DNA of 49,321 bases from assembly GCA_046269235.1 (NCBI GenBank), contig JBJZOS010000013.1:1-49321 (forward strand), in the 5' to 3' direction. Both the position numbers and the translations under genes were made by a program. Origin of the DNA: Soonwooa sp032078105. Lineage in GTDB: Bacteria; Bacteroidota; Bacteroidia; Flavobacteriales; Weeksellaceae. Below, one piece after another: positions 25,298 through 34,467 of this stretch (its first letter is position 1; each line of letters starts with the position of its first letter). The notes beneath the pieces were generated by a model that was not told where the DNA came from, did no database searches, and saw only the letters and a list, made by a program, of their open reading frames with translations.

Positions 25298-26782
25298 TTA
25301 TAATTCTTTTCTAAGTCTTGCGACTGGGATATTGAGTTGCTCGCGATATTTCGCAATCGTACGACGTGCAATGTTGTAGCCTTTTTCTTTTAATATGCCA
25401 ACCAAAGCGTCGTCTGTCAAAGGTTTTCTCTTGTCTTCGTTGTCGACAACTTCTTGTAGATGATTTTTAATTTCTTTGGTCGATACTTCTTCGCCATCAT
25501 CGTTTGTCAAACTATCAGAGAATAGATTTTTGAGATAGACAATTCCGTTAGGCGTGTCTGCATATTTACTTTTAACAACACGAGAAATTGTCGAAATGTC
25601 AAAACCTGTGATGTCGGCCACATCTTTCAGAATCATTGGTTTGATGTTTTTTTCGTCACCCGTTAAGAAGTATTCTTTCTGAAGTTTAACAATGGCAGTT
25701 ATGGTTTGCAACAGTGTATTTTGGCGCTGATTAATCGCGTCGATATACCATTTTGCAGCGTCTAATTTTTGTTTTATAAATAAAGCTGCTTGTTTGTGCT
25801 CCGCAGATTTTTTATCGTGAGAATAGGTTGCTAAAATTTCTTTGTATTCTTCCGAAACGCGCAGGGTAGGGGCGTTTTTGCTATTTAGCATCGGGATAAC
25901 TTGATTGTCTTTGATCTGAATAACAAAATCTGGAATAATCTCTTGGTTAATTGTAATGGTTTGTGTGTCAAAGTTGCCGCCGATTCTTGGTGATAATTTT
26001 GAAATAACTTCCAGAGCATCTTTCAGGTCTTCTTCTTCGATGTCGTATTTCTGAATAATCTTGTTGTAATGCTTGTTGCTTAACGCATCAAACTGATTTC
26101 TCAAAATATTAGCCGCTAAACTAACTGCAGAATCAGCACTTACTTTTTTCTCAATTTGTAGTAAAAGGCATTCGCGAAGATCACGCGCACCAACGCCAGC
26201 TGGATCTAGCTTCTGGACATAATTCTCAAGGATTTCGGTTACATTTTCTGGCGTTGTATAAATGCCTTGTGAGAACGCTAAATCGTCAACAATTGATTTT
26301 ATCTCACGACGTAGATAACCGTCGTTGTCAAGATTTCCGATAAGATATTCTGCAATTTGTAGATCTTCTCCATCTATCTTAACTAATCTAATCTGTTCTA
26401 AAAGATAGTCATAAAGACTTTGTCCTTCTGTTAATAAAGACTGATTATCGAACTCTTCGTCATCAGCAGAGTAGTTGCTAGACGCTGTTTTATAACTTGG
26501 TTCGTCATCATAAAGATATTCATCAACGTCAAAATCTGTTTCGATGCTTTCGTTGCCTTCGTCGTCAAAATCACTTTCTCCAGAATCTTGATAGTCTTCG
26601 CTATCGCTATCCGAAACTTTTTCTAGAGCAGGATTTTCTTCCAATTCGCGCTCTAACTCTTCTTCAAACTCTAAGGTATGAAGCTGAATCAACTTCATCA
26701 ATTGAATCTGTTGCGGTGCTAATTTTTGACCTAGTTTAAGTTGTAAATTTTGTTTTAGCATATCTTTTTTGGCTAATGGCAT
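25298..26782 (-). CDS. rpoN: RNA polymerase sigma-54 factor
   Basis: RpoN directs RNA polymerase to -24/-12 promoters and needs an AAA+ activator. The N-terminal region I is Gln/Leu-rich (LKLGQKLAPQQIQLMKLIQL), followed by an acidic region II (about 55-105), the core-binding region (AEYLIGNLDNDGYLRREI near 140, KLDPAGVGARDLRECLLLQI near 190), an HTH (DVADITGFDISTISRVVKSK near 385) and the RpoN box ARRTIAKYREQLNIP near the end. The 494-residue length is normal. A matching activator is encoded at 4244-5593. Confidence 0.97.
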   Translation of the reverse strand: MPLAKKDMLKQNLQLKLGQKLAPQQIQLMKLIQLHTLEFEEELERELEENPALEKVSDSDSEDYQDSGESDFDDEGNESIETDFDVDEYLYDDEPSYKTASSNYSADDEEFDNQSLLTEGQSLYDYLLEQIRLVKIDGEDLQIAEYLIGNLDNDGYLRREIKSIVDDLAFSQGIYTTPENVTEILENYVQKLDPAGVGARDLRECLLLQIEKKVSADSAVSLAANILRNQFDALSNKHYNKIIQKYDIEEEDLKDALEVISKLSPRIGGNFDTQTITINQEIIPDFVIQIKDNQVIPMLNSKNAPTLRVSEEYKEILATYSHDKKSAEHKQAALFIKQKLDAAKWYIDAINQRQNTLLQTITAIVKLQKEYFLTGDEKNIKPMILKDVADITGFDISTISRVVKSKYADTPNGIVYLKNLFSDSLTNDDGEEVSTKEIKNHLQEVVDNEDKRKPLTDDALVGILKEKGYNIARRTIAKYREQLNIPVARLRKEL

Positions 26783-26861
26783 ACATTAGCGTTACGAATT
26801 TACAATTTTTTTCTTGAATGTAATAAAGTTTGCACGATTTTTGATGCTAATTGTGGATAAC

Positions 26862-26893
26862 AAAGAAGCCTTTCAATTTTGAAAGGCTTCTTT
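26862..26893. terminator. Terminator after yajC
   Basis: AAAGAAGCCTTTCAA and TTGAAAGGCTTCTTT form a 15-bp stem with a 2-nt loop. It closes the nusB-DUF1573-yajC operon ahead of rpoN. Confidence 0.85.
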
Positions 26894-26913
26894 TATTTTT
26901 ATTAAGCTAAATC

Positions 26914-27246
26914 TTACTTTTTAGTAATACCAAGAGTTTCTGGGAAGCGTGCAGCTGTAAAGTCTCTAGAGATTGCAGCCTTCTCGAATTTCAGTTTTCC
27001 AGATAATGTTTCTAATACAACGCCATCATCATTGATGCTGAAGATTGTCCCATGCATACCAGAAGTTGTTACAACCTTTGCGCCGGGTTTTAGGGCTTCT
27101 TGGAAAGTTTTTTCTTGCTTTTGCTTACGCATTTGCGGACGAATCATTAGGAAATAAAATCCTACGAACATAAGACCCATCATTATTAATGTTGGGGTCA
27201 TAGATTGTCCTGCTGGTGCTTGCAAAAATATTGTCATCATGTTCAT
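26914..27246 (-). CDS. yajC: Preprotein translocase subunit YajC
   Basis: YajC is a small single-pass partner of SecDF in the Sec translocase. The 110-residue protein has an N-terminal helix (TLIMMGLMFVGFYFLMIRPQ), the signature RPQMRKQKQEKTFQEALKPG, and a cytoplasmic beta-rich domain (VVTTSGMHGTIFSINDDGVV). Several Met codons lie at the start; the first is at 27246. It is last in the nusB-DUF1573-yajC operon. Confidence 0.94.
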   Translation of the reverse strand: MNMMTIFLQAPAGQSMTPTLIMMGLMFVGFYFLMIRPQMRKQKQEKTFQEALKPGAKVVTTSGMHGTIFSINDDGVVLETLSGKLKFEKAAISRDFTAARFPETLGITKK

Positions 27247-27258
27247 CTGTTCTTAATT

Positions 27259-27777
27259 TTAGTTAGTTATTTCTGCTGTGAAGCCAATTCTGATAGGTGC
27301 TTTTTCTACGTTAGCGTAGACGTCAGCTGCTTTTGCAACATTGCCATCAAAATCTCCAGAGTCAAACTTAAGTGTGATTTTTCCTGATTTTCCTGGAAGA
27401 ATTGGTTCTTTTGTAAAGTCTGGAGCAGTACATCCGCATCCTGGTTTAACAGAAGAAATAATTAAAGGTTTTGTCCCAGTATTTGTAATTTCGTAAACGT
27501 GGCTAACAACATCTCCTTTTTTAATTTTACCAAAAGAAAAATCAGCTTCTTTAAGAGCTACTGTTGTTAAAGGATTTTTTTGAGCTTCTTCCAACATTGC
27601 ATCTTCTTGTGTTGCATGCTCGTGTCCAGCGTGGTCATCAACGCTAACTGGTGTTGTTTGGTTGTCTACAACCGCCGAACTATTGTTTTCTACAACTGTA
27701 GTTTCGTCCTTTTTTTTACAAGCAACAATGCTAATGGCCATTGCTGCGATAGTTAGATACTTAAATGATCTTTTCAT
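27259..27777 (-). CDS. DUF1573 domain lipoprotein
   Basis: An N-terminal lipoprotein signal ends in the lipobox SIVAC with Cys20, so the mature protein should be lipid-anchored. After an acidic spacer with a His-rich segment (DHAGHEHATQED) comes a DUF1573 immunoglobulin-like domain: KKGDVVSHVYEITNTG, then KPGCGCTAPDF and KSGKITLKFDSGDFDGN. The domain is very common in Bacteroidota but its role is not known. It lies between nusB and yajC, 12-19 nt from each. Confidence 0.9.
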   Translation of the reverse strand: MKRSFKYLTIAAMAISIVACKKKDETTVVENNSSAVVDNQTTPVSVDDHAGHEHATQEDAMLEEAQKNPLTTVALKEADFSFGKIKKGDVVSHVYEITNTGTKPLIISSVKPGCGCTAPDFTKEPILPGKSGKITLKFDSGDFDGNVAKAADVYANVEKAPIRIGFTAEITN

Positions 27778-27796
27778 AATATAGTCGTATTAAGAA

Positions 27797-28702
27797 TTAT
27801 GCTCTGTTTTTGTCTTTGCTATACTTGTCCAGAATACCATTAATAAAGACGTTTGACTTTTCGGTTGCATAGATTTTTGCAATGTCAATATATTCGTTAA
27901 TGATAACTTTGGAAGGCGTCTGTGGGAAATAATCCATCTCTGTAATGGCTGCTACCAAAATGATTTTGTCCATTAAAGAAACTCTGTCTAACTCCCAATT
28001 AACTAATCTTTCTTCTAATTTTTTTTCAGAATCTTCCCAATTGTTGAGACTTTGGCGAAGAAGTTTTTTTGCAAATTCTTCATCTTCATCATCTTTAATT
28101 GCTTTTACTAAAGTATGGGATGGTGTGTCTTCTTTTAAGAAGCCGATAGTCTTCTGGATCATCGAGTTAGAGATGTGAAAATCGTCGGCCCAGCTCATTT
28201 CCATTTCTTCGAATCTATCGTGTAGGTCGTTGTTTTCGGCCACATATCTTAGAAATAATTTTCCAATGAATTTTTGATCATCATCAAAAGAAATTTCTTC
28301 GCTGGTCATGTATTCGTGGTAACGTTTTCCGGCCTTTATTCTTTGGAAAGTTTTAATAAGGACTTCGTCGTTAAAGTCCCAGATTAGTTCTTTGTGTTTG
28401 TCCGTGAAGCTTCTGCGTTCTTCATTGTTTTCTAAACTTTCTAAAACTTGGTTTCTAACAAATTTTAGATTCGGATTGATGTCGCTATCGTTTTTAATAA
28501 ATTTGTTTTTTCCAATTTCAATTTGATTTTCGGCAACATGTTTTAATGCTACTAAAAAGTTAAGTTGATAGATGTAAAGGTTGTAGATTTTGCTCATTTC
28601 GTTGATGAGATTTTTTTCTACAATCTCCTGTCTAATGGGATTTTGATAATAAGAATAGAGGTTTTCTATTACTTTTTCACGGATTTGTCGTCTTCCAAGC
28701 AT
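27797..28702 (-). CDS. nusB: Transcription antitermination factor NusB (long form)
   Basis: The start MLGRRQIREKVIENLYSYYQ is typical of Bacteroidota NusB, which carries an extra helical half compared with the E. coli protein of about 139 residues. The C-terminal NusB core has LVNWELDRVSLMDKIILVAA, AITEMDYFPQTPSKVIINEY and KSNVFINGILDKYSK. NusB binds boxA RNA with NusE in rRNA antitermination. It heads the operon with DUF1573 and yajC. Confidence 0.94.
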   Translation of the reverse strand: MLGRRQIREKVIENLYSYYQNPIRQEIVEKNLINEMSKIYNLYIYQLNFLVALKHVAENQIEIGKNKFIKNDSDINPNLKFVRNQVLESLENNEERRSFTDKHKELIWDFNDEVLIKTFQRIKAGKRYHEYMTSEEISFDDDQKFIGKLFLRYVAENNDLHDRFEEMEMSWADDFHISNSMIQKTIGFLKEDTPSHTLVKAIKDDEDEEFAKKLLRQSLNNWEDSEKKLEERLVNWELDRVSLMDKIILVAAITEMDYFPQTPSKVIINEYIDIAKIYATEKSNVFINGILDKYSKDKNRA

Positions 28703-28724
28703 TTCAAAGAACTTTATTTGGCTG

Positions 28725-28732
28725 CAAAGATA
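28725..28732 (-). promoter_or_regulatory. -7 box upstream of nusB
   Basis: TATCTTTG on the minus strand fits TAnnTTTG and ends 22 nt before the nusB ATG. It is identical to the boxes before nhaA and the HMG-CoA reductase gene. Confidence 0.45.
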
Positions 28733-28782
28733 AGCATTTTAATTTTTCTAAAAAGATGACTTTTGTAGTTTATGGAAGTTGA

Positions 28783-29469
28783 CTATTGGTTTTCTTTTTC
28801 AGTTTCGATAAGTCGTAATTGCTCTAGATTTTTGCTAAGACGTTTTAATAATATTCCGTAAAAAATTTTATAGTAAAGTATTATTAATAAGATACTTAGC
28901 AGTAATGCTACAATAATCCCGATGATGAATCCTAGTTTGGTTGTTTCGCTAAGTTGGATGCTTTGTTCTCCCATAACAATGCTTAGATAAATACTGAAGG
29001 AGATGATGTAGACTACTAATAGTATGACATTGATGATGATGAATGCGTTAACTTTTCTTTTAAAACTGATAATGCGCAAGATGAATTGTTTGAGATTGTC
29101 CTCAACGCTGATTCTTCTATAACTTTTAAAAAATAGATAGACAAAAATACCTGTTAAACTAAGACTCAAAATTTTGATTATTAAATAGATTTTGTCCATC
29201 GTATGAAGGATTTCGTTTTGATTCTGAAGTTGTAATCTTGATAATATCTCGCGGAAGTTAACATGGTCGTCTTTGGAGACTAAAGAGTATATAAGTAATG
29301 TGATAAATATAAAAAACTCTAGCAAGCTTATCCAAAGAAGATACTTCACATAATTTACAGATTTTGTGTTAAGCATGGCTTCGATGTCAGATTGCTGATA
29401 GGCGTCTTCAACTTTCTGGTTTTGCCATAACGATTTTAGGTCATCTATGTCAAAGTTGTTGTTAGGCAT
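28783..29469 (-). CDS. Membrane protein downstream of an ECF sigma factor
   Basis: Residues 1-40 are soluble (FDIDDLKSLWQNQKVEDAYQ), followed by four membrane helices: ISLLEFFIFITLLIYSLV, IIKILSLSLTGIFVYLFF, VNAFIIINVILLVVYIISF and LGFIIGIIVALLLSILLIIL. It overlaps the sigma gene by 8 nt. Position and a cytoplasmic N-terminal segment suggest a membrane-bound regulator or anti-sigma of that sigma factor, but no known anti-sigma motif (such as a zinc HxxxCxxC) is present. I do not recognise a named family. Confidence 0.8.
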   Translation of the reverse strand: MPNNNFDIDDLKSLWQNQKVEDAYQQSDIEAMLNTKSVNYVKYLLWISLLEFFIFITLLIYSLVSKDDHVNFREILSRLQLQNQNEILHTMDKIYLIIKILSLSLTGIFVYLFFKSYRRISVEDNLKQFILRIISFKRKVNAFIIINVILLVVYIISFSIYLSIVMGEQSIQLSETTKLGFIIGIIVALLLSILLIILYYKIFYGILLKRLSKNLEQLRLIETEKENQ

Positions 29470-29956
29470 GTTGCGTCATTAATTCTTTTAGCGTCTTTTT
29501 TAATCTATTCATTTTTACACGGGCATTAACTTCTGTAATCCCTAATGTCTCGGCGATTTCTTTGTAAGATATGTCATCCAGATGCATCATCACAATGGCG
29601 CGTTCTACATTTGGGAGAAGTTTTATGACTTTATAAAGTAGCGAAATTTGCGCTTGCTTTTCGTCATCTTGTTCTTGCTCATACTCGAAGTGGATTTCAT
29701 CTAGCTCGCTGGTTAATGGTGATTTCGTTTTTTTTCTGAATAAAGTAATGGCTGTGTTAAGCGCTACACGATACATCCAAGTTGATATTTTAGAATTTCC
29801 TTTGAAGCTGTCGTAAGAACGCCATAATTGCAAAACAATCTCTTGGAAGAGATCTTGTTCGTCCTCTAAAGAATTGGTGTACAACCTCGATACCTTTATG
29901 ATAAGACCTTGGTTGGCTTTGATAAGTTGAGAAAATTCTTTCTGTTTTGAGTCCAA
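29462..29956 (-). CDS. ECF-type RNA polymerase sigma factor
   Basis: The 164-residue protein has region 2 (LYTNSLEDEQDLFQEIVLQL, then SKISTWMYRVALNTAITLFR near 60) and region 4 (LPNVERAIVMMHLDDISYKE and IAETLGITEVNARVKMNRLK near 130). It would direct transcription of a small regulon, probably including its own operon with the overlapping four-helix membrane protein. The signal is unknown. Confidence 0.93.
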   Translation of the reverse strand: MDSKQKEFSQLIKANQGLIIKVSRLYTNSLEDEQDLFQEIVLQLWRSYDSFKGNSKISTWMYRVALNTAITLFRKKTKSPLTSELDEIHFEYEQEQDDEKQAQISLLYKVIKLLPNVERAIVMMHLDDISYKEIAETLGITEVNARVKMNRLKKTLKELMTQHA

Positions 29957-30105
29957 TTTTTAGAAAGCAATATTTTTTGAATTATTTTTGCTAAAGGTAA
30001 TAGTTTTTAAGCTTATTTTGCGCTGGTTTGCTAATATATAATTGTTAAATTCTTATTTGATCAAAAATTGGTATTTTATTTGTTGCCAAAATTCAAAATT
30101 ATTTT

Positions 30106-30966
30106 ATGGGAGAACAAGCAGTTTCGTATATAGAGTTGGTTTATGGTGTGCTAAAAGGTTGGTATATACGTCTTGCAGAGATTACACCTAATTTGGTTGT
30201 TGGTCTTCTTGTATTCTTTTTCTTTTTTAGCACTAGTAAATACCTAAGCAAGGTTGCGGTAAGATTATTCCATAAAGCTTTTCCGAAAAGTAAGGTCGAA
30301 TCTGTAACGACTTTAATAGGTGTATTTCGCTTTTTGATTATGATTATGGGGACTTTTATTTCCCTAGAGATCATGGGCTTTAGTGGTTTCTTTGTTAAGT
30401 TTTTAGGAAGTTTGGGTGTTGCTGGGGTTATCGCGGGTGTTGCTCTAAAAGATTTGGTGTCGAGTATATTTTCTGGGATGTTGGTTGGTATCGATAAAGC
30501 CTTTGCAGTTGGTGATTATATCACAATCGGTAACCATTCTGGGACGGTGCAAGAGATTGGTTTTTTAACAACGAAATTAATAAATGACGAAGGTAAAAAA
30601 GTCTATGTTCCGAATCAGGTGATTTTTAATGCGCCTTTTTATAATATTACAGCATCACCGCAACGTAAGGTTATTCTAAATTTTGAAATTCCAATGGAAG
30701 AAGATCTAGACCAAGTTAAAGAAGGCATAGAAACTGTAATTTCTAATCTTGATAAAGCAAAGGAAATTCATCCAGAGGTTTTATTCACAAATCTGAATGC
30801 CGGTCTTATTACGGTGCAAGCAAAGTTTTTGGTGGAGGTCGGTTCTAGTCCAAATGTTCTTAAAAGCAACGCCATCGTTTCTATTAAAAATGAAATGACA
30901 AAACGCGGTATCAAATTTACCAGTCCTACAAGCATTAACCTGGAAAGCAATGTACCACATCAATAA
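30106..30966 (+). CDS. mscS: Small-conductance mechanosensitive channel (MscS family)
   Basis: A 286-residue MscS-core protein that would release solutes under hypo-osmotic stress. It has three N-terminal helices, the pore-lining third helix with Gly/Ala packing (GSLGVAGVIAGVALKDLVSS near 103), the beta domain (VGDYITIGNHSGTVQEIGFL near 140, KKVYVPNQVIFNAPFYN near 165) and a mixed C-terminal vestibule domain. It is transcribed alone, divergent from the sigma operon. Confidence 0.94.
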   Translation: MGEQAVSYIELVYGVLKGWYIRLAEITPNLVVGLLVFFFFFSTSKYLSKVAVRLFHKAFPKSKVESVTTLIGVFRFLIMIMGTFISLEIMGFSGFFVKFLGSLGVAGVIAGVALKDLVSSIFSGMLVGIDKAFAVGDYITIGNHSGTVQEIGFLTTKLINDEGKKVYVPNQVIFNAPFYNITASPQRKVILNFEIPMEEDLDQVKEGIETVISNLDKAKEIHPEVLFTNLNAGLITVQAKFLVEVGSSPNVLKSNAIVSIKNEMTKRGIKFTSPTSINLESNVPHQ

Positions 30967-31081
30967 GTTACGAATTTGCAGGTTTTTATTTAAAAAAAGT
31001 AGACGATAATATTTAGCCTAACTTTTTTATATTGTAAAAAAAAATATTTGAAGATTTTTTTTAATGACATCTTAAAGCAAC

Positions 31082-31113
31082 AAAAAGCCATTCCGAAAAC
31101 GGAATGGCTTTTT
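31082..31113. terminator. Bidirectional terminator between mscS and sucC
   Basis: AAAAAGCCATTCCG and CGGAATGGCTTTTT form a 14-bp stem with a 4-nt AAAA loop. The two genes converge on it. Confidence 0.9.
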
Positions 31114-31134
31114 ATTTATTTTAAAAAGCTAAGA

Positions 31135-32328
31135 TTATGCTCCTAGAACTTCTTTTACCTTGTTAGCTGCTTCTTCTAGAGTAATTGCAGAGTGAACGTT
31201 AAGTCCAGAATCGTCAATCATCTTTTTAGCGATCTCAGCGTTAGTACCTTGTAATCTTACGATTAACGGAACTGGGATGTTTCCGATGCTGTTGTAGGCG
31301 TCGATAACACCTTGTGCAACTCTATCACATCTTACGATACCACCGAATATATTGATAAGGATAGCTTTTACGTTTGGATCTTTCAAGATGATGTTGAAAG
31401 CCGTCTCAACTCTCTGTGCATCAGCAGTACCACCAACGTCTAGGAAGTTAGCAGGATTACCGCCAGATAATTTGATGATATCCATAGTTGCCATTGCAAG
31501 ACCAGCACCGTTTACCATACAAGCAACGTTACCATCTAGCTTCACAAAGTTAAGACCAGCGTCGCCAGCTTCCACATCTGTTGGATCTTCTTCTCTCTTA
31601 TCTCTAAGTTCTGCTAAGTCTTTGTGACGGAATAATGCGTTGTCATCCAAAGATACTTTGGCATCAACTGCGATAATTTTGTTATCTGAAGTCTTAAGAA
31701 CAGGGTTGATTTCGAAAAGAGATGCATCGATACCAACATAAGCATTGTAAAGCGACGTGATAAATTTAACAAACTCTTTGAAAGCTGTACCTTCTAATCC
31801 TAAGTTGAAAGCAATTTTTCTCGCTTGGAAACCCTGAAGACCTACAGCTGGATCGACAACTTCGTTGTGGATTAGGTGTGGTGTAACTTCAGCAACGTGC
31901 TCGATATCCATACCACCTTCAGTAGAATATACGATCATATTTTTCCCTTGCGCTCTGTCTAGCAATACAGAAACATAAAATTCTTTAGTCTCTGACTCAC
32001 CTGGATAATATACATCTTCAGCGATTAATACAGAGTGTACTTTTTTACCTTCTGCAGACGTCTGAGGCGTTACCAATTGCATACCAAGGATGTTGTTAGC
32101 GTTTTCTTTAAGCTTATCCATGTTAGGAGAGAACTTAACACCACCACCTTTACCACGACCACCTGCGTGGATTTGAGCTTTAACTACCCACGCTTGTGCG
32201 CCTGTGTCAGCAGTTAATTTTTCAGCAGCAGCTACAGCTTCATCAACATTATTCGCAACAATACCGCGTTGGATCGCAACACCGTATTTTGATAAAATCT
32301 CTTTAGATTGGTATTCGTGAAGATTCAT
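31135..32328 (-). CDS. sucC: ADP-forming succinyl-CoA ligase, beta subunit
   Basis: SucC, with SucD, converts succinyl-CoA to succinate with ATP formation in the TCA cycle. The start MNLHEYQSKEILSKYGVAIQ opens the ATP-grasp domain. Other marks are WVVKAQIHAGGRGKGGGVKF near 45, LFEINPVLKTSDNKIIAVDA near 205, NGAGLAMATMDIIKLSGGNP near 265, FLDVGGTADAQRV and ILINIFGGIVRCDRVAQG near 320. The 397 residues match the family. sucD is not adjacent. The 217 nt upstream (32329-32545) contain a TAAATTTG -7-like box at 32374-32367 and no gene. Confidence 0.97.
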   Translation of the reverse strand: MNLHEYQSKEILSKYGVAIQRGIVANNVDEAVAAAEKLTADTGAQAWVVKAQIHAGGRGKGGGVKFSPNMDKLKENANNILGMQLVTPQTSAEGKKVHSVLIAEDVYYPGESETKEFYVSVLLDRAQGKNMIVYSTEGGMDIEHVAEVTPHLIHNEVVDPAVGLQGFQARKIAFNLGLEGTAFKEFVKFITSLYNAYVGIDASLFEINPVLKTSDNKIIAVDAKVSLDDNALFRHKDLAELRDKREEDPTDVEAGDAGLNFVKLDGNVACMVNGAGLAMATMDIIKLSGGNPANFLDVGGTADAQRVETAFNIILKDPNVKAILINIFGGIVRCDRVAQGVIDAYNSIGNIPVPLIVRLQGTNAEIAKKMIDDSGLNVHSAITLEEAANKVKEVLGA

Positions 32329-32545
32329 AATATTTTTATTGTTTTATTTACAATTTTTAAGATTTACAAATTTAATAAATTTGAGGGAATAAAATAATTT
32401 AAACCCAAATTTTTACTTTAATAGATTGTTAGGAGTTTCTTTTGGTTAATGGGAAAATATTTAATTTTCGATTAAAACCTTTATTATTTTGTCATGTTCT
32501 CTAATAATGACAATCTTATAATTGGCACTTGGTTGGTTAGCTATA

Positions 32546-32932
32546 TTAAATCTTATTCTTTGCAAAATACCAAATCAGCATTGCCCAACTGATGATCATA
32601 AAAAGTCCACCAAGCGGCGTAATTGGTCCTAAAAATTTTAAGTTAAGACCCCAATAATCTTGGAAACTCAAAAAATAAATACTGAATGAAAACAAAAATG
32701 TCCCGATAATCATCGCTAACGAAATCCATTTGTGACTCCCAGTATCGAATTTTAAAATATAACCAACAATTAAAAGAAAAAACGCAGCGTACATTTGGTA
32801 TCTAACACCAGTTTCGAAACTTTCTAGACGTTCTACAGAAAGTATTTTCTTAAAAGCGTGTGCGCCAAAAGCACCTAATATCACTGAAAGCATTCCGTAA
32901 AATGCTCCAAATACTAATGTAAATGTTTTCAT
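32546..32932 (-). CDS. DUF423 family membrane protein (YgdD-like)
   Basis: The 128-residue protein has four helices and the family pattern GAFYGMLSVILGAFGAHAFK at the start, RLESFETGVRYQMYAAFFLL near 35, and GPITPLGGLFMIISWAMLIW near 103. Length and motifs fit DUF423. Its biochemical role is not established. It is last in the HMG-CoA reductase operon. Confidence 0.92.
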   Translation of the reverse strand: MKTFTLVFGAFYGMLSVILGAFGAHAFKKILSVERLESFETGVRYQMYAAFFLLIVGYILKFDTGSHKWISLAMIIGTFLFSFSIYFLSFQDYWGLNLKFLGPITPLGGLFMIISWAMLIWYFAKNKI

Positions 32933-32939
32933 TTTAAAT

Positions 32940-33104
32940 TTATTTTTGAGTCATTAATAAAAATATTTTCCCCGCTGTTGTCAAAATGCCGAGGATGATA
33001 AAAAGCCATGCAAATCTTTTGCTAGGTGCAAATCCAGGATTTTTGGTCACTTTTAAAAAGATTCCGAAGCCTAAAATAAAGATGGATAATCCGAGTCCGA
33101 ACAT
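32940..33104 (-). CDS. Small two-helix membrane protein (54 aa)
   Basis: The frame starts MFGLGLSIFILGFGIFLKVT, continues with a polar loop (KNPGFAPSKRFA) and ends with a second helix (WLFIILGILTTAGKIFLLM). It fits tightly between the HMG-CoA reductase gene (4 nt away) and the DUF423 gene (7 nt), so co-translation is likely. I do not recognise a family. Confidence 0.7.
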   Translation of the reverse strand: MFGLGLSIFILGFGIFLKVTKNPGFAPSKRFAWLFIILGILTTAGKIFLLMTQK

Positions 33105-33108
33105 ATTC

Positions 33109-34440
33109 TTATTTTTTTGATCTTAAATTTTCTAACTCTGCGATAACCTCATGATGGCTAACGGTTTTATCTTTAAAGTAAGTTACGAAATGTTGTTTCT
33201 CTTCTTCGGTTCCGCCAAACTGATTAAGGATGTTAAACAAGTGCATCTTCATGTGACCTTTTTGGATTCCTGTAGTGACTAAAGAACGTAAAGCACCAAA
33301 GTTTTGCGCCAATCCCGAAACTGCCAAAATACTCATCAATTCTTGAGCAGATGGTTTTCCTAGAAGTGCCAAAGAGAATTTTACCAAAGGATGAAGATTG
33401 GTCAGACCTCCAACAACACCAACCGAAATTGGCAAGTCAATCCAAAATCTGAAGATACCATTATCTGTCGTACAATGTGTCAGCGACGTGTATTTTCCGT
33501 TGCGCGATGCGTAGGCGTGTGCACAAGCTTCAGTCGCACGGAAGTCGTTTCCGGTTGCAATCACGACAGCGTCGACACCATTCATAATCCCTTTATTGTG
33601 CGTCGTTGCACGATAAGGTTCGATCTCGGCAATGTTAACCGCTTGTTTAAATTTCCAAGCAAATTCCTCGTTAGAAATACCGCTATCGTCTTTCAGCTCA
33701 TTAATAGGGCAAGAAACTTCTGCACGAACAATACAATCTGGTGTAAAGTTGGACAAGATATTCATCACAACTTGTAGCGAGTCTTTTTCTGCTTGTGTAA
33801 AGTCCGCGTCGCTAGCGACTTCTTCTTGTAATGTTTTACCAAATTGCTCAAGACAAGAGTTGATGAAGTTAGCACCCATCGAATCTTGTGTGTCAAAACT
33901 TGCTTTCAACTGGAAATAATTTGGCATTTCCTCAGTCTTGTCAATCAAGCTAATATTAAGAATTCCACCGCCACGTTTTCTCATGTTGGCCGTAATATCT
34001 TCGGTGGCGACGAATAATTTTTTCTTTAATTTAAAATTGAAAAAATGCTGAAGTTTGTGAGGTTCAACGTTTAAAATGAAATGCGTGTGACCCAGCTTTT
34101 TTGTATTGATAATCGTTGTTTTGAAACCGCCTTTATCCAACCAGAATTTTGCCGCTTTAGAAGCTGCTGCAACAACAGAACTTTCTTCAACCGCCATGGG
34201 TAGCGCCAAAAGTTTACCATCGATTAAAAAATTCGGGGCAATCCCGTAAGGCATATAAAAGTTGGAAATCGTGTTTTCTGAAAACTCTTCGTGTAGTTTT
34301 TGTAAATCGGGATCGTTATTCCAATATTGTTGTAAAATTTGTTCGTAACTTTTGTCATTCGATAGATAGTTGCTGATAAGCCAATCGATCTTTCTTTGCT
34401 TGGATAATTTTGAAAATCCTTCTACTGGTTGATGATTCAT
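33109..34440 (-). CDS. Hydroxymethylglutaryl-CoA reductase, class II
   Basis: This enzyme interconverts HMG-CoA and mevalonate. Marks of the class II form are the catalytic Glu region LPMAVEESSVVAAAS near 80, GIMNGVDAVVIATGNDFRA near 278, a glycine-rich VGVVGGLTNLHP near 345 and the C-terminal catalytic His in TTGIQKGHMKMHLFN near 395. Database names for class II say degradative, but in Bacteroidota that use the mevalonate route it plausibly supplies isoprenoid synthesis. Length (443) is normal. It leads an operon with two small membrane proteins. Confidence 0.94.
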   Translation of the reverse strand: MNHQPVEGFSKLSKQRKIDWLISNYLSNDKSYEQILQQYWNNDPDLQKLHEEFSENTISNFYMPYGIAPNFLIDGKLLALPMAVEESSVVAAASKAAKFWLDKGGFKTTIINTKKLGHTHFILNVEPHKLQHFFNFKLKKKLFVATEDITANMRKRGGGILNISLIDKTEEMPNYFQLKASFDTQDSMGANFINSCLEQFGKTLQEEVASDADFTQAEKDSLQVVMNILSNFTPDCIVRAEVSCPINELKDDSGISNEEFAWKFKQAVNIAEIEPYRATTHNKGIMNGVDAVVIATGNDFRATEACAHAYASRNGKYTSLTHCTTDNGIFRFWIDLPISVGVVGGLTNLHPLVKFSLALLGKPSAQELMSILAVSGLAQNFGALRSLVTTGIQKGHMKMHLFNILNQFGGTEEEKQHFVTYFKDKTVSHHEVIAELENLRSKK

Positions 34441-34459
34441 TTAATACGACTTTAAGTTT

Positions 34460-34467
34460 CAAAGATA
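34460..34467 (-). promoter_or_regulatory. -7 box upstream of HMG-CoA reductase
   Basis: TATCTTTG on the minus strand ends 19 nt before the ATG at 34440 and fits TAnnTTTG. Confidence 0.45.
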
